Positions 8,370-16,427 of a stretch of DNA of 49,546 nt are shown here, piece by piece (positions within the stretch are counted from its first letter, which is position 1; each line of letters starts with the position of its first letter). The DNA comes from Acidobacteriaceae bacterium (GTDB lineage: Bacteria; Acidobacteriota; Terriglobia; Terriglobales; Acidobacteriaceae): assembly GCA_031296355.1 (NCBI GenBank), contig JARLFX010000154.1, positions 1-49,546 on the forward strand, given 5' to 3'. The notes under the pieces are model-generated. The model worked only from the letters and a program-made list of their open reading frames with translations. It did no database searches and was not told the DNA's origin. Position numbers and translations under genes: made by a program.

Positions 8370-8627
8370 CTCCAAAACTATTTGTCATCCTGAGCGTAAA
8401 CTTCTCGCCCAAAACATATATTTGTCATCCTGAGCGCAGCGAAGGACCTGCTTCTGCTCTTGCTCTTGCTCTTGCTCTTGCTCTTGCTCTTGCTTGTATT
8501 TGTCATTCTGCAGCACCTCCGATTTTGTCATTCCGCAGCGCAGCGGCGGAATCTGCTTTTCGTTTTTGTTTTGGTTTGTCATTCTGAGCGCAGCGAAGAA
8601 TCTCAACCACCCCAAGCCGCTGCCACG
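8370..8627. repeat. Family A repeats between allantoinase and uraD
   Basis: The 258-base gap has family A copies at about 8381-8397 (truncated), 8423-8455, 8525-8560 and 8577-8605, with a hexanucleotide microsatellite between them. The allB transcript must cross this array to reach uraD, and any uraD promoter must lie in it. Several units can form hairpins in the mRNA. Confidence 0.75.
8455..8494. repeat. TGCTCT microsatellite (6.7 copies)
   Basis: Six perfect tandem copies of TGCTCT followed by TGCT, with no mismatch. The array lies about 86-125 bases upstream of the uraD start, directly after a family A unit that ends in CTTCTGCTCT. The array may have grown by slippage from that repeat end. 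Copy number could vary between strains. Confidence 0.95.
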
Positions 8628-9977
8628 CTATCTGCGGCCATACTCCACTCCCCGCGGCGTCCCCACAAGCGCTCCATCCGCAAACACGCACTCGCCCCGC
8701 AGATACGTCGCCTGCACCACGCCCTTCAATCTCTCCCCCATGTAAGGCGAAATCTTGTGCCGGTAGTGCAGAGCGTCTTCCTTCACCACAAACTCAGCCG
8801 CGTCATCAAACACCACAAAATTCGCGTTCGCTCCAGCCTGCAACGCCCCCACGCGCCCACTCAATCCCGCCAAAGCCGCCGGAGCCGAACTCATCCACCG
8901 CGCAACATCCTGCAAAGAGAAACCCCGTCGCACGCAATCCGTCCACACAACTGGCAGCGCGACAGACAAGCTCGCAATCCCGCCCCACGCCTCGTTGAAT
9001 TTCCCAACCTCCAGCTTCTTCATCTCCGGCGGGCAAGGCGAGTGGTCCGTCACCACCAGGTCGATCACGCCGCTGCGCAACCCTTCCCAAAGCCCATCGC
9101 AGTTCGCCGCACTCCGAATCGGCGGCGCGCACTTGAACTGCGTCGCTCCATCGGGAATGCGCTCCGCCGCAAAGTGCAGGTAGTGCGGACAGGTCTCCAC
9201 CGTGAGCGGCAGGCCCTCCGCCTTCGCCGCGCGCAGCATCTCCAGCGCCTGCGCCGTGGCCAGATGCACGATGTGCAGCCGGAACCTGTACTCCCTGCAC
9301 AGCCGGATCATCAGCGCAATAGCCTGCAACTCCGCCTCGTCCGGCCGCGAAGCCAGGTACGTTGCATACTTCCGCCAGTCAGCACCCTTCAGCCGCTCGC
9401 CCGCAGCATCAATCGGCCCCGCCAGCTCGGCATGCACCAGCAGCGGCAGCCCGGTTTTGGCAATATGCGGCAGCGCCCGCTCCAGCTCCTCCAGGTGGAT
9501 CATGCTGAAGCCCTCGCACCCCGGATAGATCAGGAAGCACTTGTACCCCGGAACACCCGCCGCCGCCAACGCCTCCAGATGCTCCTGGTTGTCCGCCACG
9601 GCGCCGCCCCATGCCCGCCAATCCACCGTGCATTGTCCATGCGCAGCCGTGCGTTTTACCGTCAACGCGTCCACGGTTGTGGTCTCCGGCAGGCAGTTCA
9701 GCGGCATATCCACCAGCGTGGTGTACCCCCCCGCCGCCGCCGCCCGCGTCCCCGTCGCAAACCCTTCCCACTCCGTCCGCCCCGGCTCGTTGATGTGCAC
9801 ATGCGTGTCCACCAGCCCCGGCAGAATGGCCGCATCGCCAAAGTCCCGCACCACAGCGTCCGCCGGAACCTCGCCCCGCCCGCAGATGCCGCGAATCACG
9901 CCATTCTCCACCAGCAGCGCCCCGTCGCGCTCGCCCTCCGGAGTCACCAGCCGCTTGGATGTGTACGCATATGCCAT
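8628..9977 (-). CDS. allB: Allantoinase
   Basis: A zinc-dependent amidohydrolase that opens the hydantoin ring of allantoin to allantoate in the cytosol. The 449-residue length is normal. Metal-binding motifs in order are GLVDTHVHINEPGRTEWEG (His-x-His near residues 59-61), the GYKCFLIY lysine expected to be carboxylated (near residue 146), LLVHAE (His about 182), LHIVHLAT (His about 239) and VVTDHSPCP (Asp about 311). The C-terminal composite beta-sandwich follows, ending GRR. The start ATG at 9977 diverges from guaD across 124 bases that contain a 14-base palindrome. With uraD and the guanine deaminase it makes a purine-catabolic group. Dihydropyrimidinase is less likely because of the CCPPEM-like allantoinase block. 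Confidence 0.92.
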   Translation of the reverse strand: MAYAYTSKRLVTPEGERDGALLVENGVIRGICGRGEVPADAVVRDFGDAAILPGLVDTHVHINEPGRTEWEGFATGTRAAAAGGYTTLVDMPLNCLPETTTVDALTVKRTAAHGQCTVDWRAWGGAVADNQEHLEALAAAGVPGYKCFLIYPGCEGFSMIHLEELERALPHIAKTGLPLLVHAELAGPIDAAGERLKGADWRKYATYLASRPDEAELQAIALMIRLCREYRFRLHIVHLATAQALEMLRAAKAEGLPLTVETCPHYLHFAAERIPDGATQFKCAPPIRSAANCDGLWEGLRSGVIDLVVTDHSPCPPEMKKLEVGKFNEAWGGIASLSVALPVVWTDCVRRGFSLQDVARWMSSAPAALAGLSGRVGALQAGANANFVVFDDAAEFVVKEDALHYRHKISPYMGERLKGVVQATYLRGECVFADGALVGTPRGVEYGRR

Positions 9978-10024
9978 AATTAATTACGTCCTTCCAGAGT
10001 GACACCCGTTCCCACGAACCCTAG

Positions 10025-10038
10025 CGGACAGGTGTCCG
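10025..10038. promoter_or_regulatory. 14-base palindrome, candidate operator between allB and guaD
   Basis: CGGACAGGTGTCCG has perfect six-base arms (CGGACA/TGTCCG) around GG. It lies in the 124-base divergent region between the allB start (9977) and the guaD start (10102). A regulator bound here could control both directions of the purine-degradation genes. The position and symmetry are seen directly; the regulator is unknown. Confidence 0.35.
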
Positions 10039-10101
10039 TGGCATGTTAGCCACCCTGGTTTGAGTAGCGACCAAATTCCACACAGAGGCCAGAGTTCCCC
10101 C

Positions 10102-10572
10102 ATGCAGGGCAATCCCATCTTCATGCAACAGGCCATCCGCCTCGCCACAAAAAACGTCGCCCGCGGCGGCGGCCCCTTCGCCTGCGTCATCGTACGCAAC
10201 GGCGAAGTCATAGCTACCGGCACCAATCGCGTCACCATCGACAACGATCCAACCGCCCACGGCGAGGTTACAGCAATCCGCGCAGCCTGCGCCAAGCTGG
10301 GCACCTTCCAGCTTACGGAATGTGAAGTTTACACCAGTTGCGAGCCCTGCCCCATGTGCCTCTCGGCCATCTACTGGGCGCGCTGCGCTGCCATCTACTA
10401 CGGCAACAGCGCCGCCGATGCAGCCGGCATCGGCTTTGACGACGCCTTCCTCTACGACGAGATCCGGCGCCCCGCCGCCGAACGCTCCATCCCCATCCGC
10501 AGCCTGCTCGCCGAAGAAGCCTTCTCCAGCTTCGCCGCATGGCGCGACAAACCTAACCGCATCGACTACTAA
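10102..10572 (+). CDS. guaD: Guanine deaminase / nucleoside deaminase of the CDA fold
   Basis: A 156-residue zinc deaminase of the cytidine-deaminase superfamily, most like the short guanine deaminases (GuaD, Bacillus type) that turn guanine into xanthine. It has the catalytic HGEVTAIR (His ligand and proton-shuttle Glu) and the SCEPCPMCLSAIYWA zinc-cysteine motif. The C-terminal ADAAGIGFDDAFLYDE resembles the GuaD region that covers the active site. The ATG at 10102 is preferred over a TTG 42 bases upstream that adds a non-conserved leader. The divergent allantoinase supports a purine-catabolic role rather than tRNA adenosine deamination (TadA). Confidence 0.85.
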   Translation: MQGNPIFMQQAIRLATKNVARGGGPFACVIVRNGEVIATGTNRVTIDNDPTAHGEVTAIRAACAKLGTFQLTECEVYTSCEPCPMCLSAIYWARCAAIYYGNSAADAAGIGFDDAFLYDEIRRPAAERSIPIRSLLAEEAFSSFAAWRDKPNRIDY

Positions 10573-10596
10573 CCGAAGCAGAAAGCCACGAAAACT

Positions 10597-11904
10597 ATGC
10601 CAGTCCGCAAGCCAGCCCGTCCCGCAGTCAAGAAGTCGCCCCGCCCCACCCGCGTTGCCCTCATCGGCTTCGGCACCGTCGGCCAGTCGGTCGTGCGCGT
10701 ACTCGCCGCGCAGAAGTTTCCCGGCATCGAGCTCACCTGGATCTTCAATCGCAACGTCGCGCTCAAGCAGGCGCTGCCCGCCGCCAAGTACGTTCCCGCC
10801 ACCACCAAATGGACGGAAGACATCGACGATGTGCTGAACTCCAACGCCGACGTCATCATCGAGCTAACCGGCGGCATCGACCCGACCGAGAAGTGGCACC
10901 GCCGCGCGCTGGCCAGCGGCAAATCCGTGGTCACGGCGAACAAGCAGCTCATCGCCTACCGCGGCACCGCGCTCGCCAAGCTGGCGCAGGAGAATAAAGC
11001 CCACCTGCTCTACGGCGCTGCCGTCGCTGGCGGCGTGCCCGTGATTCCCGGCATCCTGCAGGGCCTCGGCGGCGAGAAGGTCGCCCGCATCAGCGGCATC
11101 CTCAACGGCACCTGCAACTACATCCTCTCGCGGATGGAGACCGGAGCAGACTACGCCGAAGTCCTCGCCGACGCGCAGCAGCTTGGCTACGCCGAAGCCG
11201 ACCCCTCGGCCGACGTGGACGGGCACGACGCCCGCGCCAAGCTCGTCATCCTCACCCGCATCGCCATGCATGCGGACATCGATCCCGACGGCTTCGCCGC
11301 GCAGAGCATTCGCCCCATCTCCGCGGTAGACTTCGCCTACGCCGGCGAGCTCGGCTGCACCATCCGTCAGGTCTCGCAGGCACAGATCGACGGCAGCACC
11401 GTCCGCGCCCGCGTTGCGCCCATGCTGGTGCCGGATGAATCGCCCATCGCCTGGTCGCACGGCACGCAGAACATGGTTGTCACCAGCGGCACCTTCGGCG
11501 GAGACGTGGTCTTCTCCGGCCACGGCGCCGGCGGCAAGCCTACGGCTGTCGCGGTGGTGTCAGACCTACTGGCCGTCTCGCAGAAGTCCGCGCCCGTCAG
11601 CCTGCCTATCCGCAAACGCCAGGTCACCAGCGAGTTTCTCGCGCCGCACTACCTGCGCTTCGTGGTGGACGACAAGCCCGGCATCGTCTCCGCCATCTCC
11701 GGTGCGCTGGCGAAGGTCGGCGTGAACATCGACAGCATTCTGCAGCGCCCCGGCTATCCGAAGCACGCACTGCCGTTCGTCGTAACGACGGAACCCTGCC
11801 TGACCTCGCTCATCGAGAAGGCCGTACGCTCCATCGCGAAGCTGCCGTGCATGCTGGAAAAACCTCTCTGCCTGCAGATCCTCGAAGTCGCCGACAAGGA
11901 ATAG
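10597..11904 (+). CDS. hom: Homoserine dehydrogenase with C-terminal ACT domain
   Basis: Reduces aspartate semialdehyde to homoserine, the branch point to threonine and methionine. The 435-residue protein has a basic N-terminal extension of about 17 residues, then the NAD(P)-binding GFGTVGQS loop. Next come ELTGGIDPTEKW, TANKQLIA, the catalytic-domain motifs GAAVAGGVPVI and LNGTCNYIL, and DPSADVDGHDARAKL with the substrate-binding Asp/Lys. A C-terminal ACT domain (YLRFVVDDKPGIVSAISGAL, then VNIDSILQ) suggests threonine feedback. The gene starts 24 bases after guaD and ends in a strong terminator, so it may be co-transcribed with guaD despite the unrelated pathway. Confidence 0.95.
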   Translation: MPVRKPARPAVKKSPRPTRVALIGFGTVGQSVVRVLAAQKFPGIELTWIFNRNVALKQALPAAKYVPATTKWTEDIDDVLNSNADVIIELTGGIDPTEKWHRRALASGKSVVTANKQLIAYRGTALAKLAQENKAHLLYGAAVAGGVPVIPGILQGLGGEKVARISGILNGTCNYILSRMETGADYAEVLADAQQLGYAEADPSADVDGHDARAKLVILTRIAMHADIDPDGFAAQSIRPISAVDFAYAGELGCTIRQVSQAQIDGSTVRARVAPMLVPDESPIAWSHGTQNMVVTSGTFGGDVVFSGHGAGGKPTAVAVVSDLLAVSQKSAPVSLPIRKRQVTSEFLAPHYLRFVVDDKPGIVSAISGALAKVGVNIDSILQRPGYPKHALPFVVTTEPCLTSLIEKAVRSIAKLPCMLEKPLCLQILEVADKE

Positions 11905-11917
11905 TGCTGCTAATCAG

Positions 11918-11959
11918 AAGGCCCAACATCTCCTACGAGATGTTGGGCCTTTTTCTTTT
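11918..11959 (+). terminator. Rho-independent terminator after hom
   Basis: A perfect 15-base-pair stem (AAGGCCCAACATCTC with GAGATGTTGGGCCTT, arms 11918-11932 and 11937-11951) closes a four-base CTAC loop. A T-rich tail follows on the plus strand. It lies 14 bases after the hom stop codon. Confidence 0.95.
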
Positions 11960-11979
11960 GCATGTCAGTCTGAGCACAA

Positions 11980-12600
11980 TTAGCGCGGAATCATAGCAAT
12001 TTTGTGCAGATTCATCTGCACCATTGCATCCATCGGAACCAGCAGCCTATTACAGTTTGCGCCCTGTGGACACATCGTGTGCGTGCGAGAAAACGGCTCC
12101 ATCATTACCTTTTCAACCCCAGCAATATTTTCTGCAAGCCCATGCTCCCTCAGCACACGATCCCATTCTGCGTAAGCACCACTATCATTCAGGGATTTCG
12201 TCACAAGTGTATAAATAACAGAAGCCGCATGGGTCTTCAGAGCTGTCCTCCATTTCCTTGACAGGGCGACATGCGCTGCTACTCTGCTGACTGCCTCTTC
12301 TTCGAGAAACCTAAATTGGATAAAATCCAGCGATTGTGGATCGATGCCTTCCTTTGGCAAGGCGTTCAGAACAGTGCCAAGAAGAGCAGCCTCTTCCACC
12401 ACGGAGGGAGTACCAATGCCGTCACGGGGATAGACCTCCAAAACTGCATTCCTTCCCGCAAAGCGCATCAACTTTATTTCAATTACGCAATTCTTCCCCT
12501 GTAAGTCCCACGTCTTCGTCAGTTCGGGTTCTTCGGCTGACCCAGGAACGGCAATCCCCGATATTGCAGAGAGAACAAGCAATACACCCATTCGCTTCAT
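11980..12600 (-). CDS. Exported protein of unknown function
   Basis: A 206-residue protein with a signal peptide (MKRMGVLLVLSAISGIAVPG, then SAEE). The ATG at 12600 is chosen because upstream in-frame starts would put non-signal residues before the Lys-Arg n-region. The mature part is mixed alpha/beta: a Cys-containing strand (KNCVIEIKLM), an acidic helical middle, and a C-terminal segment with two cysteines (MCPQGANCNRLLVP) that could form a disulfide. It is visibly less GC-rich than its neighbours, which hints at a different origin. I do not recognise a family. It stands alone between two terminators. Confidence 0.65.
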   Translation of the reverse strand: MKRMGVLLVLSAISGIAVPGSAEEPELTKTWDLQGKNCVIEIKLMRFAGRNAVLEVYPRDGIGTPSVVEEAALLGTVLNALPKEGIDPQSLDFIQFRFLEEEAVSRVAAHVALSRKWRTALKTHAASVIYTLVTKSLNDSGAYAEWDRVLREHGLAENIAGVEKVMMEPFSRTHTMCPQGANCNRLLVPMDAMVQMNLHKIAMIPR

Positions 12601-12674
12601 CCAATAGAGCAAATAGCACCTCGACGACACGAGTTTCAAGGGCATCCTTACACTGAGATTCTAGCCTCTCCGCA

Positions 12675-12714
12675 TAAGACAAAGGCACACCCATGAGGAT
12701 GTGCCTTTGTCTTA
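12675..12714 (-). terminator. Hairpin terminator after the sulfur-transfer operon
   Basis: Arms 12675-12689 and 12700-12714 pair perfectly over 15 bases (TAAGACAAAGGCACA with TGTGCCTTTGTCTTA) around a ten-base loop. It lies 31 bases beyond the stop codon of the E1-rhodanese gene, in the direction of its transcription. The T-rich part is inside the stem, so it is not a textbook terminator, but the position and stability fit. Confidence 0.75.
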
Positions 12715-12745
12715 GCGTTCCGCCGTGCGCGTAGCACCGCAGGAC

Positions 12746-14209
12746 TTAGTACGTTGGCAGGCTGGTATCAATCTCCGTCGCCCAGGCATTGATCCCGCCG
12801 ACGAGGTTGACCACCTTCTTGAAGCCCGCTTCCTTCAGCTGCAACGCCGCCGTCTGGCTGCGCGCGCCGCTGCGACACTGCACCACGATCTCTTCTTCCT
12901 TGTGCGGCACCAGTTCGTTCAGGCGCGAACCAACCTCGCCCAGCGGAATCAGCGTGCTGCCTTCGATCTTCGAGATCTCGTACTCATACGGTTCGCGCAC
13001 GTCGAGCAGGAACGGCTTCTCTCCCGCATCCAGCTTGCGCTTGTACTCCTGCACCGTGATTTGCGGAATGCCGTCCTTCTCCGGCGCGTTCGCAGCCTCC
13101 GGCTTGGCCGGCGTGATGCCGCAGAATTGGTCGTAGTCGATCAGCTCCGTCACCGTGGGATGCGTGCCGCAGACCGGGCAGTCAGGATTCTTGCGCAGCT
13201 TCAGCGTGCGGAACTTCATCGCCAGCGAATCCACCAGCAGCAGGCGGCCAATCAGCGGCTCACCCACGCCCAGGATCAGCTTGATCGTCTCCGTCGCCTG
13301 GATTACGCCCACAAGCCCCGGCAGAATGCCGAGCACGCCGCCCTCTGCGCATGAAGGCACCAGCCCTGGCGGTGGCGGCTCAGGATAGAGGCAGCGATAG
13401 CACGGTCCGTCCGGCGCACCGAAGACGCTGGCCTGTCCCTCAAAACGGAAGATGGAGCCATACGCATTCGGCTTGCCCAGCAGAACGCAGGCATCGTTCA
13501 CCAGATAGCGCGTCTGAAAATTATCGGTGCCGTCGGCCACGATGTCGTAGTCCTTGATGATCTCCAGTGCGTTGGCACTGGTCAGCATGGTCTCGTGCTT
13601 CACGATCTTCATATGCGGATTCAGCGCGTTCAGCTTCTCTGCCGCGGAATCGATCTTCGGCCGCCCCACATCTGCCGTGGAGTGGATGATCTGCCGCTGC
13701 AGATTGCTCTTGTCCACCACATCGAAATCCACCAGCCCGAGCGTGCCCACGCCTGCCGCGGCGAGGTAGTACGCCAGCGGCGAACCCAGCCCGCCCGTAC
13801 CAACGCACAGCACCTTCGCGGCCTTCAGCTTCTTCTGGCCTTCGAGCCCAACCTCCGGCAGGATCAGGTGGCGCGAGTAGCGCGCGATCTCGTCGTTATT
13901 CAGATCAGGCAGCACGGCCGCCTCTGCAATCGCTGGTGCCCCGCCCGCAATCGACGGAATGATCGTCAGCGAATCATTCTCGCTGACCTTGGTCGCTTCC
14001 TTCGCCGGCAGGTAGCGGATGTCGTCATCGTTCAGGTACAGGTTCACAAATGAGCGCAGTTTACCGTCGTCAGTGAACAGGTGCTTCTTCAGGTCAGGAT
14101 AGGCGGCGGTGAGCGCGGCCAGCGCCTCGTTCACGGTCGCGCCCTCAACCTGCACACTCGCCTGCTTGCCTGCATACTGGCGAAGCGGAGTTGGAATGTT
14201 AATCTCCAT
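12746..14209 (-). CDS. Ubiquitin-like sulfur carrier - E1-like activator - rhodanese fusion
   Basis: A 487-residue three-domain protein. Residues 1-90 are a MoaD/ThiS/CysO-type ubiquitin-like fold ending in Gly89-Gly90. Residues 105-340 are a MoeB/ThiF/MoeZ E1-like adenylyltransferase with ATP loop GTGGLGS (137-143), zinc cysteines C270-x2-C273 and C344-x2-C347, and the expected catalytic Cys287 (PSCAEGG). Residues 385-487 are a rhodanese with active Cys445 (CRSGAR). The known chemistry is adenylation of the carrier's C-terminal Gly and thiocarboxylate formation with sulfur from the rhodanese. The JAMM protease and CysM genes lie upstream on the same strand, which points to CysO-dependent cysteine synthesis rather than molybdopterin or thiamine. 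The carrier's diglycine is internal and is followed by APAIAEAA, so it needs cleavage to act. The start ATG at 14209 is clear. Confidence 0.93.
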   Translation of the reverse strand: MEINIPTPLRQYAGKQASVQVEGATVNEALAALTAAYPDLKKHLFTDDGKLRSFVNLYLNDDDIRYLPAKEATKVSENDSLTIIPSIAGGAPAIAEAAVLPDLNNDEIARYSRHLILPEVGLEGQKKLKAAKVLCVGTGGLGSPLAYYLAAAGVGTLGLVDFDVVDKSNLQRQIIHSTADVGRPKIDSAAEKLNALNPHMKIVKHETMLTSANALEIIKDYDIVADGTDNFQTRYLVNDACVLLGKPNAYGSIFRFEGQASVFGAPDGPCYRCLYPEPPPPGLVPSCAEGGVLGILPGLVGVIQATETIKLILGVGEPLIGRLLLVDSLAMKFRTLKLRKNPDCPVCGTHPTVTELIDYDQFCGITPAKPEAANAPEKDGIPQITVQEYKRKLDAGEKPFLLDVREPYEYEISKIEGSTLIPLGEVGSRLNELVPHKEEEIVVQCRSGARSQTAALQLKEAGFKKVVNLVGGINAWATEIDTSLPTY

Positions 14210-14257
14210 AATCGAAACTTCCTTTCGTGATGCCTAACTCTGTCATCTACCAAAAAT

Positions 14258-14335
14258 CCGGGTGCCCCAGGTCTCGCTTCTGAGACCTGGGAATCGTTGC
14301 GAAGCAACGACGCGCGAAGCGCAATGCCACCACCG
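14258..14335. repeat. Family B palindromic repeat inside the sulfur-transfer operon
   Basis: GGGTGCCC is followed by CAGGTCTC/GAGACCTG arms (unit 14260-14292), then a second hairpin ATCGTTGC/GCAACGAC and CGCGCGAAGCGC. It occupies most of the 136-base space between the JAMM gene and the E1 fusion gene. It could affect read-through or mRNA processing between them. Confidence 0.65.
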
Positions 14336-14345
14336 CTACAACCGC

Positions 14346-14783
14346 TTACGCCTTACTGATCTCAATCGCCTCATCCAGAAACTTCTTATCTTCCTCGTCC
14401 GTTCCCGTCAGCAAAAACGAATTCGTCACCGCGGCCTTGCCCTTCTCCACCGCTGTAATCACGTACGAACAGCCGATCCAGTGCGCCTCGGCAAAATCCG
14501 TCACCGACCACTGCGCCGGATGATCCGGGTGCGAGTGATAGAAGCCCACGATATCCAGCTTCTTCTCCCGCGCCTGCCGCTGGATCTTCACCAGCTCCTG
14601 CGGCGCAATGTTGTAGCGGTTGTGCGCGGAATCTGTCCGTGTATTGCCCGCGCGCACCGTCTCGCTCACCGTGTTCCCACCCTCGTCTGCAATCCCCAGC
14701 AGCACGCCGCAGCACTCATGCGGATACGTCTCTTCCCCGTGCGCGCGTATTGCCTGGTACTCCGCAATCTTCAGTCTCAGCAT
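14346..14783 (-). CDS. JAMM/MPN+ metalloprotease, Mec-type
   Basis: A 145-residue stand-alone JAB1/MPN domain. The complete zinc-isopeptidase signature is present: Glu23 in HECCG and H83-S-H85-(7)-S93-x2-D96 (HSHPDHPAQWSVTD). The best-studied bacterial relative in this context is Mec+ of Mycobacterium, which removes cysteine from the C-terminus of the CysO-cysteine adduct. Here the partners CysM (upstream) and a CysO-like domain fused to an E1 (downstream) are present, so the same role is likely. Cutting after the internal diglycine of the fusion is an additional possibility. The ATG at 14783 lies 17 bases after the cysM stop; a GTG start 45 bases upstream would overlap cysM and is less likely. 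Confidence 0.9.
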   Translation of the reverse strand: MLRLKIAEYQAIRAHGEETYPHECCGVLLGIADEGGNTVSETVRAGNTRTDSAHNRYNIAPQELVKIQRQAREKKLDIVGFYHSHPDHPAQWSVTDFAEAHWIGCSYVITAVEKGKAAVTNSFLLTGTDEEDKKFLDEAIEISKA

Positions 14784-14799
14784 CGCTCTAATCCCTGCC

Positions 14800-15753
14800 T
14801 CACTGCACTTCATCCCAGAAACGTTCACTCAGATACTTATCCGCCGAGTCGCACAGGATCGTCACAATAATCGCTTCGCGCCCCGCGGCTACTTCTTCCT
14901 TCGCAATCTGCAGCGCTGCCGTCACATTGGCCGCGGCAGAGATACCCACCAGGATGCCTTCGACCCGGCCCAGCCGCTTAGCGTTGCGGTACGCCTCTTC
15001 CGTAGCGATCTCCAGCTGCCGGTCAGCGATGCTGGGGTCCCAGATGGCCGGCTTCATGGCCGATTCCATGTGCTTCATGCCCTCCAGCCCATGAAACGGC
15101 GAGTCCGGCTGCATGGCGATGCACTGGATCTCCGGGTTCAGCTCCTTCAACCCGCGCGTGGTGCCCATGAAGGTGCCGCTGGTGCCGACGCCGGTTACAA
15201 AATGCGTCAGCCGCCCGTCGGTCTGCTCCCAAATCTCTTTGGCCGTGCCGTTGTAGTGTGCGCGCCAGTTATTTTCGTTGGAATACTGGTCTGCGTAGAA
15301 ATATTTATCCGGATCAGCCGCAGCCAGTTCGCGCGCCTTCAAAATCGCGCCGTCGGAGCTCAGGTCCGCGTCGGTCCACACAATCTCCGCGCCGTATCCC
15401 TCCAGCAGCCGCTTGCGCTCCGGCGAAACATTCGTCGGTATGCACAGCCGCACCGGGAAATCCAGCGCCGCGCCCAGCATGGCATAGGCGATGCCGGTGT
15501 TGCCGCTGGTAGCGTCCAGCAGCGTGCGCTCAGGGCGCTTCGGGCCCAGTTCGCCCCGCTCAAACGCTACCCGCACAATGTTCGAAGCCGCGCGGTCTTT
15601 GACCGAACCGCCAGGATTGGCCCACTCCGCCTTGCCCAGTATCTCAATGCCCGGCAGACCGGCGGAGATCTTCTCCAGACGCACCAGCGGAGTATTCCCG
15701 ATGCGCTCCAGGATGGTCGAACCCAGCAATTTTGTCATGGTTGTCACAGTCAT
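14800..15753 (-). CDS. cysM: PLP-dependent cysteine synthase, CysM type
   Basis: A 317-residue fold-type II PLP enzyme. Schiff-base Lys52 is in NPGGSVKDR. The substrate loop is TSGNTG, the phosphate-binding loop is GVGTSGTFMG, and the C-terminal region contains ISAAANVTAAL. Cysteine synthases join sulfide, or a thiocarboxylated carrier, to O-acetyl- or O-phosphoserine. Adjacent JAMM and CysO-like genes argue for the CysO-thiocarboxylate-using branch known from Mycobacterium CysM. This is an inference from context, because the residues that set O-phosphoserine preference cannot be judged by eye. The start ATG at 15753 has GAAAGTGAA ahead of it; a second ATG is five codons in. It is the first gene of the operon. 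Confidence 0.92.
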   Translation of the reverse strand: MTVTTMTKLLGSTILERIGNTPLVRLEKISAGLPGIEILGKAEWANPGGSVKDRAASNIVRVAFERGELGPKRPERTLLDATSGNTGIAYAMLGAALDFPVRLCIPTNVSPERKRLLEGYGAEIVWTDADLSSDGAILKARELAAADPDKYFYADQYSNENNWRAHYNGTAKEIWEQTDGRLTHFVTGVGTSGTFMGTTRGLKELNPEIQCIAMQPDSPFHGLEGMKHMESAMKPAIWDPSIADRQLEIATEEAYRNAKRLGRVEGILVGISAAANVTAALQIAKEEVAAGREAIIVTILCDSADKYLSERFWDEVQ

Positions 15754-15982
15754 TTCACTTTCGATTCAGGGAGTTATCGGGGGAAGTTCAGCAGTTCGGG
15801 GCAAGCTCGCCAGAGGGCGTGCGGAGCTAGGCGCAACAACAGCGCATTGAAGCGAAACCGTGAATGTGCGACAGTGAAAGCGGGCTGTGCATCGTCTCCA
15901 GTGTACCGTATTCGTGCGAAACCCCGCGGCCCGGGCATCCATTGCCCATCTTTCGAGAAGTCTTCGCCCAGGTGTGAACCTC

Positions 15983-16414
15983 ATGTTCCATAAGTCGGTA
16001 AAAAAGACCTTTGACGATATTCTTGCCAGTCTCGGCAATCATAAGTTTGATGTTGCCCCAGCGTCAGAGGGTGCAAAACGCATCGCCGGCCCGCACACAG
16101 TCCGCGTCTCCCGCCATGGCTGCGCCGCGGAAGTAGCCCCCGTGGCTGACCGCAAGGCCGAAGCCGTGGCCGAGATCGTCACCCGCCCCGGCTTCCTGCT
16201 CGGCGGCGAGATCGCCCGCATACTGGATCGCGGCTACCAGAAATTCCTGAAGACATCGAAGCTCGAAATTCCCGCCACGGCAGACCATCTGCGCGCCATC
16301 CATCTCTTCCACGAAGAGCTGACGGAGGCCATCGGCGGCACCACCCTGTACAACGAAGCCCTGGGCAGCACCAGCGATCGCTATCTGTACGACCGCCTGG
16401 TAGGCCGCAACTGA
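15983..16414 (+). CDS. Small protein of unknown function
   Basis: A 143-residue soluble protein starting MFHKSVKKTFDDIL. An upstream GTG in frame would add 32 basic residues with no ribosome binding site, whereas AGGTGTGAACC precedes the ATG chosen here. No signal peptide, membrane segment or known motif is visible. The N-terminal helix is followed by a short strand region (HTVRVSRHGCAAEV) and a long helical C-terminal half ending DRLVGRN. It is divergent from cysM and convergent with rsmI. The function is unknown. Confidence 0.7.
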   Translation: MFHKSVKKTFDDILASLGNHKFDVAPASEGAKRIAGPHTVRVSRHGCAAEVAPVADRKAEAVAEIVTRPGFLLGGEIARILDRGYQKFLKTSKLEIPATADHLRAIHLFHEELTEAIGGTTLYNEALGSTSDRYLYDRLVGRN

Positions 16415-16427
16415 GCTGCGCAAAAAC

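Noticed and set aside
8460..9983. A 507-codon plus-strand frame opposite allantoinase
   Set aside because: It starts within the TGCTCT microsatellite and is Arg/Gln/His-rich without any motif; the minus strand encodes a full allantoinase.
12746..14209. Assignment of the E1 fusion to molybdopterin or thiamine synthesis
   Set aside because: No moaE, moaC, thiG or thiE is adjacent, whereas cysM and a JAMM protease are, as in the CysO pathway.
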